Source: Polycladomyces zharkentensis (GTDB lineage: Bacteria; Bacillota; Bacilli; Thermoactinomycetales; JIR-001). Taken from it: DNA of 64,000 nt. The notes under the pieces are model-generated. The model saw nothing but the letters and a program-made list of their open reading frames with translations, had not been told where the DNA came from and ran no database searches. Shown one piece after another: positions 18,364 to 29,582 of this stretch (position 1 is the first letter of the stretch; every line of letters begins with the position of its first letter). Location of the stretch: assembly GCF_016938855.1 (NCBI RefSeq), contig NZ_JAFHAP010000011.1, forward strand, positions 1 through 64,000, given 5' to 3'. The position numbers and the translations under genes are program-made.

Positions 18364-19530
18364 ATGAACAACACCTGGAAAATTTACATGCTGACCCTTA
18401 TCAGCTTCTTTGTTGGCACTTCACACTTCAGCATTGTGGGCATGTTGGATAAAATCGCTGCTTCCGTCGGCGTATCAGTATCGACAGCGGGACAACTGAT
18501 TACGGTGTTCGCGCTCGGTAACGCGATCGGCACGCCCATTGTCATGGTGGCGACGGCGAGGATGAATCAGCGCAAGCAATTACTACTGGCTCTCGCCATC
18601 ATATTACTCGGCATCGTTTCGACGCTCGCCCTTCCGGGTTTCGGCTTCCTGATGGTCTCTCGCGTTATACTCGGGGTCGGAACGGGCGTCTTCGTCGTCA
18701 CCGCTTATTCCATAGCTGCGAAACTGGCTCCTCCCGGACGTCGGGGCGGAGCGATGTCCAACGTCGCAATGGGCTTTAGCGCCTCCCTTGTATTCGGCGT
18801 TCCCATCGGCCGCATTGTCGCAGCGGCATATGATTGGAAGACGATCTTCTGGGGCATCGGCCTCTTCAGTCTGCTGGCAACCTTCGCCGTCGCACGGACG
18901 ATTCCGGCCATGGAAGGCGAAGTGGCTGTCCCTCTGAGCAAGCGACTTGCCCTCTTGAAGAAGCCGAGGATCGCGATCACCCTTGGCGTGACGTTCTTGG
19001 TGTTTATCGGATATTCGGTGGTCAATACGTATATCACTCCCTTTCTGGCCTCCGTTATGCCGATGATGGAACGAGAAATGAGCGTCATTCTCTTCGCCTT
19101 GGGCATAGCAAGCTTGATCGGTTCCAGGCTTGGCGGCTTCTTGGCGGACTGGATCGGTACCGTCCGCACGCTCCTCGGCTCCATGGCCGTTCAAGCCCTC
19201 GCCCTGGCGTTGCTGTCCGCCGTCTCTGGATGGGTAATCGTTACCATCCTGTTGCTCATGCTCTGGGAGATCGCTGCCTGGACGTTCGGGCCGACCCAAA
19301 ACTTTAACCTGATCTCGATTGCTCCGGAAGCCTCCGGTATCGTGCTTAGTCTGAACAGTTCCTTCGTGCAGCTCGGCTTTGCCGCGGGCGCCGGCATCGG
19401 GGGAATCGCCGTGGGAGGCTTGTCGATCATGGCGATCACTTGGATCAGCGCCGTCTCGGTCGCGCTCGCGGCCGTCGTCGCGGCTGTCTCCTTCGGCCAT
19501 GTTCGTTCGTTCTCAAGCGCGCAGCGATGA
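18364..19530 (+). CDS. MFS transporter, DHA1 drug/sugar efflux type
   Basis: This 388-residue major facilitator protein has about twelve transmembrane segments and no large soluble domains. It shows 'FFVGTSHFSIVGMLDKIAAS' at the N-terminus and the loop 'ATARMNQRKQLL' between helices 2 and 3. The type is AraJ/YdhP-like efflux of sugars, purines or small toxicants. Its bases are visibly more GC-rich, with many GCC, GGC and CTC codons, than the AT-richer dehydrogenase that follows, suggesting a different recent source. It is transcribed away from the YqhC-like regulator. The substrate is unknown. Confidence 0.88.
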   Translation: MNNTWKIYMLTLISFFVGTSHFSIVGMLDKIAASVGVSVSTAGQLITVFALGNAIGTPIVMVATARMNQRKQLLLALAIILLGIVSTLALPGFGFLMVSRVILGVGTGVFVVTAYSIAAKLAPPGRRGGAMSNVAMGFSASLVFGVPIGRIVAAAYDWKTIFWGIGLFSLLATFAVARTIPAMEGEVAVPLSKRLALLKKPRIAITLGVTFLVFIGYSVVNTYITPFLASVMPMMEREMSVILFALGIASLIGSRLGGFLADWIGTVRTLLGSMAVQALALALLSAVSGWVIVTILLLMLWEIAAWTFGPTQNFNLISIAPEASGIVLSLNSSFVQLGFAAGAGIGGIAVGGLSIMAITWISAVSVALAAVVAAVSFGHVRSFSSAQR

Positions 19531-19677
19531 ACACATCAGATTATTGGATGTGGGGAATACGATTAATGTGCATCCGAATTATTCAAAGTTAACAAGAAGG
19601 GATTGTGTTGTCTATTATGCCCAATATTCCAGATCCAGCAGCCTCACTTTACCAGGAGCGAAAGGAGTAGAGAAAAA

Positions 19678-20721
19678 ATGACTATTATGACCCGTGCTCT
19701 AAGTGTCCCAAGTGCAAAAGCACCATTTGAACAAACCACGATTGAGCGAAGAGATTTACGACCAAACGACATCTTAATCGATATTAAGTTTTGCGGTATT
19801 TGCCACTCCGACATTCACAATGCACACAATGATTTTGGTAACGGAATCTTCCCAATGGTTCCCGGTCACGAAATCGTCGGAGTCGTGGAAGCAGTAGGAA
19901 CAGAAGTTACAAAATTTGCTGTTGGTGATCGCGTTGGCGTTGGTTGCTTTGTTGACTCCTGCGGAGAATGCGAATATTGCCTCCGTGGTGATGAGCAATT
20001 TTGTACAAAAGGCGTCGTCGTGGTATACAATTCGTTAGACTACGATGGTAATCTAACATACGGTGGATTCAGTCAGAAAATAGTTGTAAAGGAAGACTTT
20101 GTTGTCCGTATTCCAGACGGTCTGGAACTGGATGTGGCAAGTCCGCTATTGTGTGCAGGCATCACCACGTACTCTGCTTTGAAGCACTGGAACGCCGGTC
20201 CAGGTAAGAAGGTTGCCATAGTGGGGATGGGAGGGCTTGGCCACCTGGCTGTCCAATTTGCGCATGCCATGGGTGCTGAAGTCACTGTCTTGAGTCGGTC
20301 GATGAATAAGAAAAGTGAAGCCCTAGGTTTTGGCGCAGATCATTATTTTGCAACCAGTGATCCCGAGACATTCACTGAGTTGGGCGGCCGTTTTGACCTC
20401 ATCTTAAACACAGTGTCTTCCAATCTTGACGTTGATGCGTATTTATCTCTGCTTCGTGTAGATGGAACGCTTGTAAATGTCGGCTTACCAAACAAGCCGG
20501 ATAAATACAATGTGTTTTCCTTGGTCATGGGTCGTCGTAGCATTGCCGGTTCACTCGTTGGTGGAATTCGGGAAACACAAGAGATGCTCGATTTCGCCGC
20601 TCAACACGGCATTGCCCCTAAAATTGAGGTGATCCGTTCGGATCAATTAGACGAAGCATTTGAGCGTGTTCTCCGCAGTGATGTACGTTATCGATTCGTG
20701 ATTGACATGTCTACCTTGTAA
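19678..20721 (+). CDS. Zinc-dependent NAD(P)-alcohol dehydrogenase (YahK/AdhA-like)
   Basis: This 347-residue medium-chain dehydrogenase of the cinnamyl-alcohol-dehydrogenase type probably reduces aldehydes with NADPH. Catalytic zinc ligands are Cys39 ('FCGICHSD') and His64-Glu65 ('GHE'). Structural zinc ligands are Cys95, Cys98, Cys101 and Cys109. The nucleotide-binding loop is '[13 protein letters not shown]'. The frame extends upstream, but AAAGGAG about 10 bases before ATG 19678 sets the start. It belongs to the YqhC-like cluster and is the counterpart of YqhD or AdhA in aldehyde defence. Confidence 0.93.
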   Translation: MTIMTRALSVPSAKAPFEQTTIERRDLRPNDILIDIKFCGICHSDIHNAHNDFGNGIFPMVPGHEIVGVVEAVGTEVTKFAVGDRVGVGCFVDSCGECEYCLRGDEQFCTKGVVVVYNSLDYDGNLTYGGFSQKIVVKEDFVVRIPDGLELDVASPLLCAGITTYSALKHWNAGPGKKVAIVGMGGLGHLAVQFAHAMGAEVTVLSRSMNKKSEALGFGADHYFATSDPETFTELGGRFDLILNTVSSNLDVDAYLSLLRVDGTLVNVGLPNKPDKYNVFSLVMGRRSIAGSLVGGIRETQEMLDFAAQHGIAPKIEVIRSDQLDEAFERVLRSDVRYRFVIDMSTL

Positions 20722-20819
20722 CATCTTGAATCGTCTTGGATGAAAGACGGGTTGAGCAATTCGCACAACAGAGGATGTAAATGAGATAAAAAAAGAGTGA
20801 CTTGACACATCATATTTAA

Positions 20820-21685
<866 letters not shown>

Positions 21686-21686
<1 letters not shown>

Positions 21687-22321
21687 TGCTCTTATACAAC
21701 ACAGATGGGGAAGTAAAGGGAGTTTTGAAGTTGAGTAATGTTTTGATTCTGGGTGCAAACGGGTCAATTGCTCGTCATGCGATTGATTTATTCCTAAACG
21801 AAACTGATGCTCAGTTGACACTTTACTTGCGTAATTCGCACAGACTCAGAAATATTAATTCAAACCGCGTTCGAATCATCGAAGGCGATGTTTTGGATAT
21901 TGAAAAATTAAAAGAAGCCATGATTGGACAGGATGTTGTCTATGCCAATCTGGCTGGCGATCTGGAGCGCATGGCAAAAAACATTGTGGAGGCTATGAAT
22001 GCAATTGGCGTGAAACGTCTCATCTTTATCAGTTCAATGGGAATTTATGATGAAGTCCCAGGAGAGAAATATGGAAGCATATTAGATCCATATCGAAAGT
22101 CAGCTGCCATCATTGAAGCCTCAGACCTCGACTATACGATTTTGAGACCCGCATGGTTGACCGATAAAGATGAAATTGACTATGAGACAACGCAGAAAGG
22201 CGAACCGTTCAAAGGTTCGGTCGTATCGCGTGAGAGTGTTGCACATTTGGTTGTGAAATTAGCTACATCGCCGGAATTGGAAGTTCGTCGAAGCTTGGGC
22301 GTAAACAAACCTGTACGTTAG
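21686..22321 (+). CDS. NAD(P)-binding atypical SDR (NmrA/YwnB-like)
   Basis: This protein of about 200 residues has a Rossmann fold, with 'VLILGANGSIARHAIDLFL' near the start, 'IEGDVLDIEKLKEAM', 'KRLIFISSMGIYD' and 'DLDYTILRPAWLTD'. It lacks the YxxxK catalytic pair of classical SDRs, so it is an NAD(P)H-binding or sensing type or a reductase of the SDR_a5 group. The ATG at 21686 overlaps the previous stop. A TTG at 21731 after AAAGGGAG would give a shorter, more family-like N-terminus, so the start is uncertain. It is part of the same aldehyde-stress run. Confidence 0.85.
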
Positions 22322-22356
22322 ATCTTTGCAAAAGGCTGCTATTGAAGGGAAGATAA

Positions 22357-23349
<993 letters not shown>

Positions 23350-23363
23350 CGGGTATCTCTGAT

Positions 23364-23409
23364 AAAAGATGGGTTGGCCAATTTTAATTGGTTAACTCAT
23401 CTTTTGTTT
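23364..23409 (+). terminator. Rho-independent terminator of the YqhC-like cluster
   Basis: AAAAGATG (23364–23371) pairs with CATCTTTT (23398–23405), with an inner CCAATT/AATTGG stem, then GTTT. Confidence 0.85.
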
Positions 23410-23523
23410 CCTGGGATCGTGCCTCCTGGCAATCAGTGCCGTTAATGAATTGACAACCCGTTTGGAATCGAAAAGGCACCTCAGAATGATATTGGTGTAC
23501 CATTTTGGGCACACTGAGGTTTC

Positions 23524-23799
23524 ATGAACATTGCGATCTATATGTTCATTAATAAACATATGTTGTTTCCGCGTTACCTATGGGGTGCTACCGCCGAGGA
23601 AGCGAAAGCCTGTGCGGAGAAATTCGGTCAAACGATCAAGCTCCTTCCGACGTACGGTCATCATTTGCCGCCAGATCTCCAACACAATGTTCTGCAGCTG
23701 ATGACGGTTGCCATCATCGTTGTCATGTTCGTGTTGATGGGAAAATGGGGACGGTTCGGATCAAATGGTGAGAAAACAAAACACCGTTACGTCGAGTAG
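23524..23799 (+). CDS. Hypothetical protein with one membrane segment
   Basis: This unrecognised 91-residue reading has a charged middle ('GATAEEAKACAEKFGQTIKL') and one hydrophobic helix near the C-terminus ('LMTVAIIVVMFVLMGKW'). GAGG lies only about 4 bases before the ATG, so the start is doubtful. It lies alone between a terminator and zwf. It could be a small membrane protein or the end of a lost transporter. Confidence 0.4.
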   Translation: MNIAIYMFINKHMLFPRYLWGATAEEAKACAEKFGQTIKLLPTYGHHLPPDLQHNVLQLMTVAIIVVMFVLMGKWGRFGSNGEKTKHRYVE

Positions 23800-24028
23800 G
23801 ATATGAAACCGAAAAAGAACGGGCTCCATCACGCTTGCATTGCATCAGCGTCGATGGCGCTTTTTTATATCGGCACCGGATAAAAAACCGAAAAAGAGTT
23901 GCCAAAATGAACAAGGAAAACGAAAATGGAAAAGAAAGATGATTTGCCCGCAGAGATCGGGTAAAGATAAAGGGAGGAATTCTCCCGGAAAAAATGAATT
24001 GAAGAATGCAAGATAGGAGTGGAATGGC

Positions 24029-25576
24029 ATGCCTTCCCATCAACCCCAGGTGGAACCGTTTGTGATGGTGATATTCGGAGGAACGGGGGATCTTGCCAGA
24101 CGCAAGCTATTTCCGGCTTTATACGGCCTTTTCCGTGATAAAAAGCTTCATGAACGATTCGCGGTGATCGGCGTAGGCCGCAGACCGATAACGATGGACG
24201 ATTTTCGCGACACGGTGCGGAAGGCGATTGATGAGCATTCCCGTTTGGCACGGGAAGAAGCGGGTTGGGCCGATTTTGTGGCTCGTTTTTACTATCAGTC
24301 GCTCAATGTGAAGGATGTTTCTTCCTATGCCCAACTTGGCGCATTGATGGAGCGGTTGGAAGATGAATGGAATTTGCCTGGCAATCGGTTGTTTTACCTG
24401 GCCATGGCTCCCGATCTGTTCGGCACCGTGTCCACGAACCTGAAAGCGTCGGGATTGACGGAGACAGCCGGATGGAAGCGACTGATCATCGAGAAACCGT
24501 TCGGTCACGATTATGAGTCGGCCAAAGAATTGAACGATCAGATCCGGCAAACTTTTGCCGAGGAGGAAATCTACCGGATCGATCACTATTTGGGCAAGGA
24601 AATGATCCAAAACATCGAAGTGATCCGCTTTGCCAATACCTTGTTTGAGCCGTTGTGGAACAACCGCTACATCGACAACATCCAGATTACCGCCAGTGAG
24701 ACGGTCGGCGTGGAAGAACGCGCCGCCTATTACGACAAGGCGGGAGCGCTCAGGGACATGGTACAAAACCATATTCTCCAGATGATCATGATGGTGGCGA
24801 TGGAGCCGCCCAGCCGGCTGGTACCGGAAGCGATTCATGCCGAGAAAGTGAAAGTGCTTCGTTCCTTGCGCCGTCTGACGGAAGACGAAGTGAATCAATA
24901 CATGGTTCGCGGGCAGTATCAGGCGGGAGTCTTGGACGGACGCCCGGTACCTGGTTACCGGGAGGAGGAGAACGTTGATCCTCATTCGCTTACCGAAACG
25001 TTTGTGGCCGGGGAGTTGTATGTAGACAATTTCCGATGGTCCGGTGTGCCGTTTTACATCCGCACGGGTAAACGAATGGCGCAAAAATCGACGGAAATTG
25101 TCATTCAGTTTAAAGAGATGCCCAAAAACCTGTATTTCAACAAAAATGGCGATCTCGGCCCCAACCTGCTCGTCATCAGCATCAACCCGGTTGAAGGCCT
25201 GCATTTTGTGTTGAACGCCAAAAAGCCGGGTGCCGACAACGATGTGGTTCCCATCGCCATGGCGTTTTGCAACGATGGAGGTGGGTCGCCGGAAGCATAC
25301 GAAAGATTGATCGGTGATGCGATCGAAGGGGATATGACATTTTTCACGCACTGGGATGAAGTGTCACTGTCATGGAAATTCGTTGATCCCATCCGGCGGG
25401 CTTGGGATCGTCAAAACGAGTCGACCTTGCATTCGTACCGGGCCGGTACGTGGGGTCCTGATGCGGCGCATCAGCTTTTGAGCAGAAGAGGCACGCGCTG
25501 GTGGCCGTCCCGGAATCAGGGCACACTGCCCGTCGTGCAAGGGAATCAAGCCATCGAAATGATCACGGGAAAATAA
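24029..25576 (+). CDS. zwf: Glucose-6-phosphate 1-dehydrogenase
   Basis: This enzyme catalyses the first step of the oxidative pentose-phosphate path, glucose-6-phosphate to 6-phosphogluconolactone with NADP+. The 515 residues show 'IFGGTGDLARRKLFPALY' (coenzyme loop), 'IEKPFGHD', the active-site signature 'RIDHYLGKE' with catalytic His and Lys, and 'MVQNHILQM'. Length is standard. AGGAG sits 8–10 bases before the ATG. With glcK in the same window it supplies NADPH, which trxB, the reductases at 19.7–23.3 kb and biosynthesis use. The next gene starts within 40 bases. Confidence 0.97.
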   Translation: MPSHQPQVEPFVMVIFGGTGDLARRKLFPALYGLFRDKKLHERFAVIGVGRRPITMDDFRDTVRKAIDEHSRLAREEAGWADFVARFYYQSLNVKDVSSYAQLGALMERLEDEWNLPGNRLFYLAMAPDLFGTVSTNLKASGLTETAGWKRLIIEKPFGHDYESAKELNDQIRQTFAEEEIYRIDHYLGKEMIQNIEVIRFANTLFEPLWNNRYIDNIQITASETVGVEERAAYYDKAGALRDMVQNHILQMIMMVAMEPPSRLVPEAIHAEKVKVLRSLRRLTEDEVNQYMVRGQYQAGVLDGRPVPGYREEENVDPHSLTETFVAGELYVDNFRWSGVPFYIRTGKRMAQKSTEIVIQFKEMPKNLYFNKNGDLGPNLLVISINPVEGLHFVLNAKKPGADNDVVPIAMAFCNDGGGSPEAYERLIGDAIEGDMTFFTHWDEVSLSWKFVDPIRRAWDRQNESTLHSYRAGTWGPDAAHQLLSRRGTRWWPSRNQGTLPVVQGNQAIEMITGK

Positions 25577-25612
25577 CCGATGGATTCCGAAGATGACATG
25601 GGGGAGGTCTTT

Positions 25613-26245
25613 ATGTACAAGGTATACGACGTGTCCGCGCCGATTTATGAAGGAATGCCCGTTTACAAAAACAAACCGGAGAAACAACCGAAAATCCGTG
25701 TCGTCCAAGATTTTGATACCGGCAAAGTGAGGGAGTCCCGCATTGATTTGGACGCACACACCGGAACGCATGTCGATTCACCGTTGCATATGGTTCCGGA
25801 AGGCGGCACGATGAAAACCATTCCGTTGGATCGTTTGGTCGGACCTTGTCGGGTGTTGAATCTGACGCACGTGGAAGGCGGCATCACGCGCGAGCATCTG
25901 AAGCCCTTCGGTATTCGGCAGAATGAGTTCGTCCTGTTCAAAACGCGCAACTCCCTGGAGGATGCCTTCAACTTTGAATTTATTTTTCTGGCCGAAGACG
26001 GTGCACGTTATTTGGCTGAAATCGGTGTTCGCGGTGTCGGGATCGATGCCCTCGGGGTCGAACGCAGCCAACCGGGTCATCCCACCCATAAAACGCTGTT
26101 TGCGGCCGACATCGTCATTGTTGAAGGTTTGCGGCTCGCTGAAGTGAACGAAGGCGAATACTTCATGGTGGCCGCGCCGATCAAACTGGTCGACACCGAG
26201 GCGGCCCCCGCCAGGGTTTTGCTGTTGGAAGGTTTGTCGTGGTGA
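25613..26245 (+). CDS. Cyclase-family metal hydrolase (KynB-like)
   Basis: This 210-residue protein of the cyclase/arylformamidase family carries the metal-binding signature 'HTGTHVDSPLHM' at residues about 50–61 and 'GIDALGVERS' further on. Family members hydrolyse N-formylkynurenine or related amides and lactones. The rest of a kynurenine pathway is not nearby, so the substrate is open. The frame runs back to 25580, but GGGGGAGG before ATG 25613 sets the start. It lies 36 bases after zwf and shares its terminator. Confidence 0.88.
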   Translation: MYKVYDVSAPIYEGMPVYKNKPEKQPKIRVVQDFDTGKVRESRIDLDAHTGTHVDSPLHMVPEGGTMKTIPLDRLVGPCRVLNLTHVEGGITREHLKPFGIRQNEFVLFKTRNSLEDAFNFEFIFLAEDGARYLAEIGVRGVGIDALGVERSQPGHPTHKTLFAADIVIVEGLRLAEVNEGEYFMVAAPIKLVDTEAAPARVLLLEGLSW

Positions 26246-26268
26246 AAAAGGAAAAGGGTACGATTCGC

Positions 26269-26302
26269 AACATCCCGCATCCCGCGCGGGATGTTTTCTT
26301 TT
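26269..26302 (+). terminator. Rho-independent terminator after zwf–cyclase
   Basis: AACATCCCGC (26269–26278) pairs with GCGGGATGTT (26286–26295), then TTCTTTT. Confidence 0.88.
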
Positions 26303-26603
26303 GCAAGCCAGTCCGTTTGTATCTTCCGACAGAAATGAGTCGTACCTTGCAGGCTGATAATGGGGTGTACGATTCGTACCACTGATGATGCACGGAAACC
26401 TGATGGATCAAAGTTTGTTAGTCTCCCATTCCCATGCGCTCAATCGGCGCCTTTTTTTCTTTTGAGACTTTCTTTATATTGGCGGAATTTTGCCGATGGG
26501 TCGCACTCCGCTTTTGCATACCGCATAAATTGAATCATCTGGATGTAATCTTGAGTACATTACTCAACTTGGTCAAGATTCACGGTGATTTGGGGGAGAT
26601 ACC
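26303..26603 (+). other. Leader region before cysteine dioxygenase
   Basis: No gene is seen. A palindrome GTACGA-T-TCGTAC lies at about 26368–26380. GTACGATTCG also occurs at about 26258, before the previous terminator. A short GC hairpin followed by a T run is at about 26440–26462 (GCGC/GCGC then TTTTTTT), so a small leader transcript with weak termination is possible. Confidence 0.35.
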
Positions 26604-27071
26604 ATGGATTTCGTTTCCTGTTTGCGCAGCTTGCTTCAGAATCTCCATCGTCCTGACGTATGGCGTCTTCGTCAAGCGGTTGAGCGGTTGGACTGCACAC
26701 GGGAACGGATTGCACCGTTGGTCACGCAACCTCGGCCGCCTTTGCGCTACGGGAGGAATGTCGTTTTCCGATCGGATCGCTTCGAAGCGATCGTGATCCA
26801 TCTGCCTTCCGGGACGGAAACCCCGATTCACGATCACGGAAATTCCATCGGTTGTATCCGCGTGGTGGCGGGGACGTTGGAGAATAAGGTGTTTACATTG
26901 TCTCCCCATCATTCCCAACCAGCGTTGTCTTCAACCGGACGTCATCAAGCGGGGGAATATGTATTGATCGGACATGGATTGATTCATGCCATGCGCAACG
27001 CGGGAGAGGAACCGATGATTTCATTTCACGTGTATACCCCGCCGTTGGAAAATACAAAGCAGTATTCATGA
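26604..27071 (+). CDS. Cysteine dioxygenase (cupin)
   Basis: This 155-residue iron cupin converts cysteine to cysteine sulfinate with O2. 'ETPIHDHGNSIGCIRVVAG' carries two iron-binding histidines (HxH), and 'GHGLIHAMRN' gives the third. The pattern and length are those of bacterial type I Cdo proteins. GGGGGAG precedes the ATG. The DNA before it contains a palindrome and a weak hairpin that might regulate it. No other cysteine gene is adjacent. Confidence 0.88.
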   Translation: MDFVSCLRSLLQNLHRPDVWRLRQAVERLDCTRERIAPLVTQPRPPLRYGRNVVFRSDRFEAIVIHLPSGTETPIHDHGNSIGCIRVVAGTLENKVFTLSPHHSQPALSSTGRHQAGEYVLIGHGLIHAMRNAGEEPMISFHVYTPPLENTKQYS

Positions 27072-27237
27072 TTGGATGCGTCCGGCCTGATTCCCGTCTC
27101 ACGCATGCCCCCACGCTTGAATTCTCCACGTGCTGATGTCAAGCGGTGATTTTCCTTATATCCCAAAGTAAAATAGGAATAATCGCAGGATTGCCAATCG
27201 ATATCGCAAAGAGGTGGATGAGGTGGGGGAACCAGTC

Positions 27238-27780
27238 ATGCAGGAACATGCCGTCAAAAAAACGCGTTGGCCACTGTGGATTGGGGTGGCCGTTTTAACC
27301 GTTGCCTTACTGATCGCTCTGGGGGTTGCGGTAAATGGATTGATCAGCGGCGTAACCTCGTTTTTGGAGATGGAGCCGGGAGTGAAACTGGCCAACGAGG
27401 TGGATGCCCGGACACTGCAGACCCTGCGGCAGCGTCACCTGTTGCAACAGGGAGAAGAGTTGATTGCGTATTATGATCGGTCACTGGATATGGACGGTTC
27501 GGAAATCGCCCTGCTGACCTCCAACCGTCTGGTGTATGACAAACGTGGACGGATCACTTCAGTACCTCTCGGGGAGATCCAGGATATCACTTTCGGCCAA
27601 TATTCGGATATCGACGGCAAATGGCAACGCATCGAAGTAAAATACCGGGATTTTCACCGTATGAAGGTCGAATTCGCGCCGTTGGAAGGCGGGGATGTGT
27701 TTTACCGGGCATTGAAGGACGTGTGGCAGGCGAAAAGGAAGCAACCGGCATCGGATGGAAAGGGAGGGCACGGACAATGA
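27238..27780 (+). CDS. Membrane-anchored protein with bacterial PH-like domain
   Basis: This protein of about 180 residues has one N-terminal membrane helix ('LWIGVAVLTVALLIALGVAV'), a linker, then a soluble domain with 'GEELIAYYDRSLDMDGSEIALLTSNRLVYDKRG' split over beta strands, typical of bacterial PH-like folds. The rest continues 'ITSVPLGEIQDITFG'. GGGGGA 8 bases before ATG 27238 favours this start over GTG 27214. The stop overlaps the trmO start by four bases (ATGA), so the two are coupled, though no functional link is known. Confidence 0.7.
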   Translation: MQEHAVKKTRWPLWIGVAVLTVALLIALGVAVNGLISGVTSFLEMEPGVKLANEVDARTLQTLRQRHLLQQGEELIAYYDRSLDMDGSEIALLTSNRLVYDKRGRITSVPLGEIQDITFGQYSDIDGKWQRIEVKYRDFHRMKVEFAPLEGGDVFYRALKDVWQAKRKQPASDGKGGHGQ

Positions 27781-28226
27781 GTTGGAACCCGATCGGCGTG
27801 GTCCGCTCCCCGATCAGTGAAGCCATGGACGAGAACTGGGGAGGCGTGGAGTCGGACATCGAGCTGTTCTCCCCATATGATCGTGGATTGAAAGGATTGG
27901 AGGAATTCTCTCATCTGTTGGTGGTATTTTGGCTTCACCAAGCCGACTTTCATCCCGAACGGGACTTGATTCGCCGTCCGCAGGGAAGAGCGGACATGCC
28001 GGATACGGGTATTTTTGCCCAGCGGGCCAAACATCGGCCCAATCCGATCGGGATCACCGCGGTCTCCATCCTGGAAGTGGGAGAAAACCGTGTTCGGGTG
28101 CGCGGGTTGGATGCGATCGACGGGACGCCGGTGCTGGATCTGAAACCGTACGTACCCGCTTTCGATCAGGTGGCGTGCGCACGCATACCGGCGTGGTTGG
28201 ATCAGTTGATGAAGACGTACTTTTGA
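27777..28226 (+). CDS. trmO: tRNA t6A37 N6-methyltransferase TrmO (TsaA/YaeB family)
   Basis: This 149-residue TsaA/TrmO-family protein uses S-adenosylmethionine to methylate threonylcarbamoyl-adenosine at position 37 of tRNA. Conserved boxes are 'PIGVVRSP' at the start, 'EFSHLLVVFWLH', 'GIFAQRAKHRPNPIGITAV' (split here as the family core) and 'GLDAIDGTPVLDLKPYV'. It is at the short end for the family, which sometimes has an extra C-terminal domain. The start overlaps the upstream stop. Confidence 0.92.
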   Translation: MSWNPIGVVRSPISEAMDENWGGVESDIELFSPYDRGLKGLEEFSHLLVVFWLHQADFHPERDLIRRPQGRADMPDTGIFAQRAKHRPNPIGITAVSILEVGENRVRVRGLDAIDGTPVLDLKPYVPAFDQVACARIPAWLDQLMKTYF

Positions 28227-28235
28227 AAAATGCGG

Positions 28236-28337
28236 TCAATGGAACAAACGGCCGACCATGGCCAGCAGCATCACCAGGGCGACAATCATGCATAACCAGA
28301 ATAATCTGCGTTCGTGTCGATCCCATTGGCTTTTCAT
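28236..28337 (-). CDS. 33-residue single-pass membrane protein
   Basis: This short reading begins with a charged 'MKSQWDRHERR' and ends in one membrane helix, 'LFWLCMIVALVMLLAMVG'. GGAGG on the minus strand lies 6 bases before the ATG at 28337. That strong signal makes translation likely even though the frame is small. It lies between trmO (convergent) and the clpP terminator. The family is not recognised. Confidence 0.6.
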   Translation of the reverse strand: MKSQWDRHERRLFWLCMIVALVMLLAMVGRLFH

Positions 28338-28377
28338 GATGACCTCCAGTCCATATCGTTCCCTATTATTTTGTGCA

Positions 28378-28412
28378 AAAAAGAAAAAAGAAAAGCCTCC
28401 CGCAGGAGGTCT
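28378..28412 (-). terminator. Rho-independent terminator of clpP
   Basis: On the minus strand ACCTCC pairs with GGAGGC around TGCG, followed by TTTTCTTTTTTC. It sits about 55 bases after the clpP stop. Confidence 0.85.
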
Positions 28413-28468
28413 CAAAAGAAAAGGTGGTTTTCTGTGGGTGAGAGGCCGAACACGATTGATGGATTTCG

Positions 28469-29062
28469 TCATTTTGCGGAAGGCAAACTGGTGATCACGT
28501 GGTCGATCAGTCCGTATTCCTTCGCTTCCTCTGCCGTCATGAAGTAATCGCGGTCCGTGTCCTGTTCGATTTTTTCCAGGGGTTGTCCGGTACGTTCCGC
28601 CAGAATCTGATTGATTCGATCCCGCATTTTCAAAATGCGTTTGGCGCGGATTTCAATATCAGTCGCTTGCCCTTCGGCTCCGCCCAGTGGTTGGTGAATC
28701 ATCACTTCGCTGTTGGGCAAGGCATACCGCTTTCCTTTGGTGCCTGCCGCCAGCAGGAATGCCCCCATTGAAGCGGCCATCCCGATGCAGATCGTTTGGA
28801 TGTCCGCTTTCACATACTGCATGGTGTCGTAAATGGCCATGCCGGCAGTGATGGAACCACCCGGCGAGTTGATGTACAAATGGATATCCTTATCCGGATC
28901 TTCGGCATCCAGGAACAACAGCTGGGCAACGACCAAGTTGGCCACTGCGTCATTGATCGGGCTGCCCAGAAAGATAATCCGGTCTTTCAACAGACGGGAG
29001 TAGATATCGTAGGAACGTTCACCGCGGTTGGTTTGCTCAACAACAATCGGAATCAGGTTCAT
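28469..29062 (-). CDS. clpP: ATP-dependent Clp protease proteolytic subunit
   Basis: This 197-residue serine peptidase forms the ClpP barrel and works with ClpC or ClpX to destroy damaged and regulatory proteins. The catalytic triad is complete: Ser98 ('GMAASMGAF'), His123 ('MIHQPLGG') and Asp172 ('TDRDYFM'). The start '[20 protein letters not shown]' is the standard propeptide region. GGAGG-type signals precede the ATG at 29062. The promoter carries a CtsR box over the −35, so it is expected to be heat- and stress-induced. A terminator follows at 28378–28412. Confidence 0.98.
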   Translation of the reverse strand: MNLIPIVVEQTNRGERSYDIYSRLLKDRIIFLGSPINDAVANLVVAQLLFLDAEDPDKDIHLYINSPGGSITAGMAIYDTMQYVKADIQTICIGMAASMGAFLLAAGTKGKRYALPNSEVMIHQPLGGAEGQATDIEIRAKRILKMRDRINQILAERTGQPLEKIEQDTDRDYFMTAEEAKEYGLIDHVITSLPSAK

Positions 29063-29101
29063 CCGTTGCTTCCTCCCTCGTCGGTTTGTTTCTCATTTCC
29101 A

Positions 29102-29141
29102 TCATACTCCAAAGATCGGTAAAGGTCAATAAAGGTCAAAC
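29102..29141 (-). promoter_or_regulatory. clpP promoter with CtsR operator
   Basis: On the minus strand TTGACC (29130–29125) and TATGAT (29107–29102) are 17 bp apart. On the plus strand GGTCAAT-AAA-GGTCAAA (29125–29141) matches the CtsR consensus of two (A/G)GTCAAA heptads with a three-base spacer at all but one base. The box covers the −35, so CtsR binding would block the polymerase. Confidence 0.88.
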
Positions 29142-29165
29142 GCTTCTGTTCGCGAACATAAAGAA

Positions 29166-29190
29166 AAAAGCAGCCGCATTCGGCTGCTTT
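29166..29190 (-). terminator. Terminator after tRNA-Arg (works both ways)
   Basis: GCAGCCG / CGGCTGC with a four-base loop is flanked by T and A runs. On the minus strand it follows the tRNA. Confidence 0.85.
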
Positions 29191-29198
29191 TGGTTTGG

Positions 29199-29270
29199 CG
29201 CGCCTACCAGGATTCGAACCTGGGCACCTGGTTCCGGAGACCAGCGCTCTATCCCCTGAGCTATAGGCGC
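29199..29270 (-). tRNA. tRNA-Arg (anticodon CCG)
   Basis: The full cloverleaf folds on the minus strand. The acceptor is GCGCCTA/TAGGCGC with discriminator G. The anticodon stem CTGGT/ACCAG has the loop CTCCGGA, giving CCG, which reads CGG codons. The T-arm contains GGTTCGAATCC. CCA is not encoded. It lies between clpP and rpoN, as in B. subtilis. Confidence 0.95.
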
Positions 29271-29582
29271 ATATGCGAATTCATCGAGTGACAGCATTCA
29301 TTATATCGCAGAGTGTCAAATTTGACAAGTCCCCCGGATGATTTCGCAATTTTCCAGCCTCAGCGGTGAATTTGTTTATTTCTCCATCTTTATTGAAAAA
29401 ACGCAACCACCTCACGATATGTTACAATAAAAGCAGAAAATAATCGACACACATCGTGGGACGTGACTGATGAATCCATGAGCTTGGAAGACGGTATCAA
29501 TAAAGACCAGGCACTCCAGGACGGATTCGACATCAAGATGTCGGTGTGTGGCATATGATGTAAAACGCGGAGGTGAGAATGA

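Noticed and set aside
18604-19500. 298-codon minus-strand frame
   Set aside because: Antisense shadow of the GC-rich MFS gene; composition is Asp/Arg/Gln-rich without a domain.
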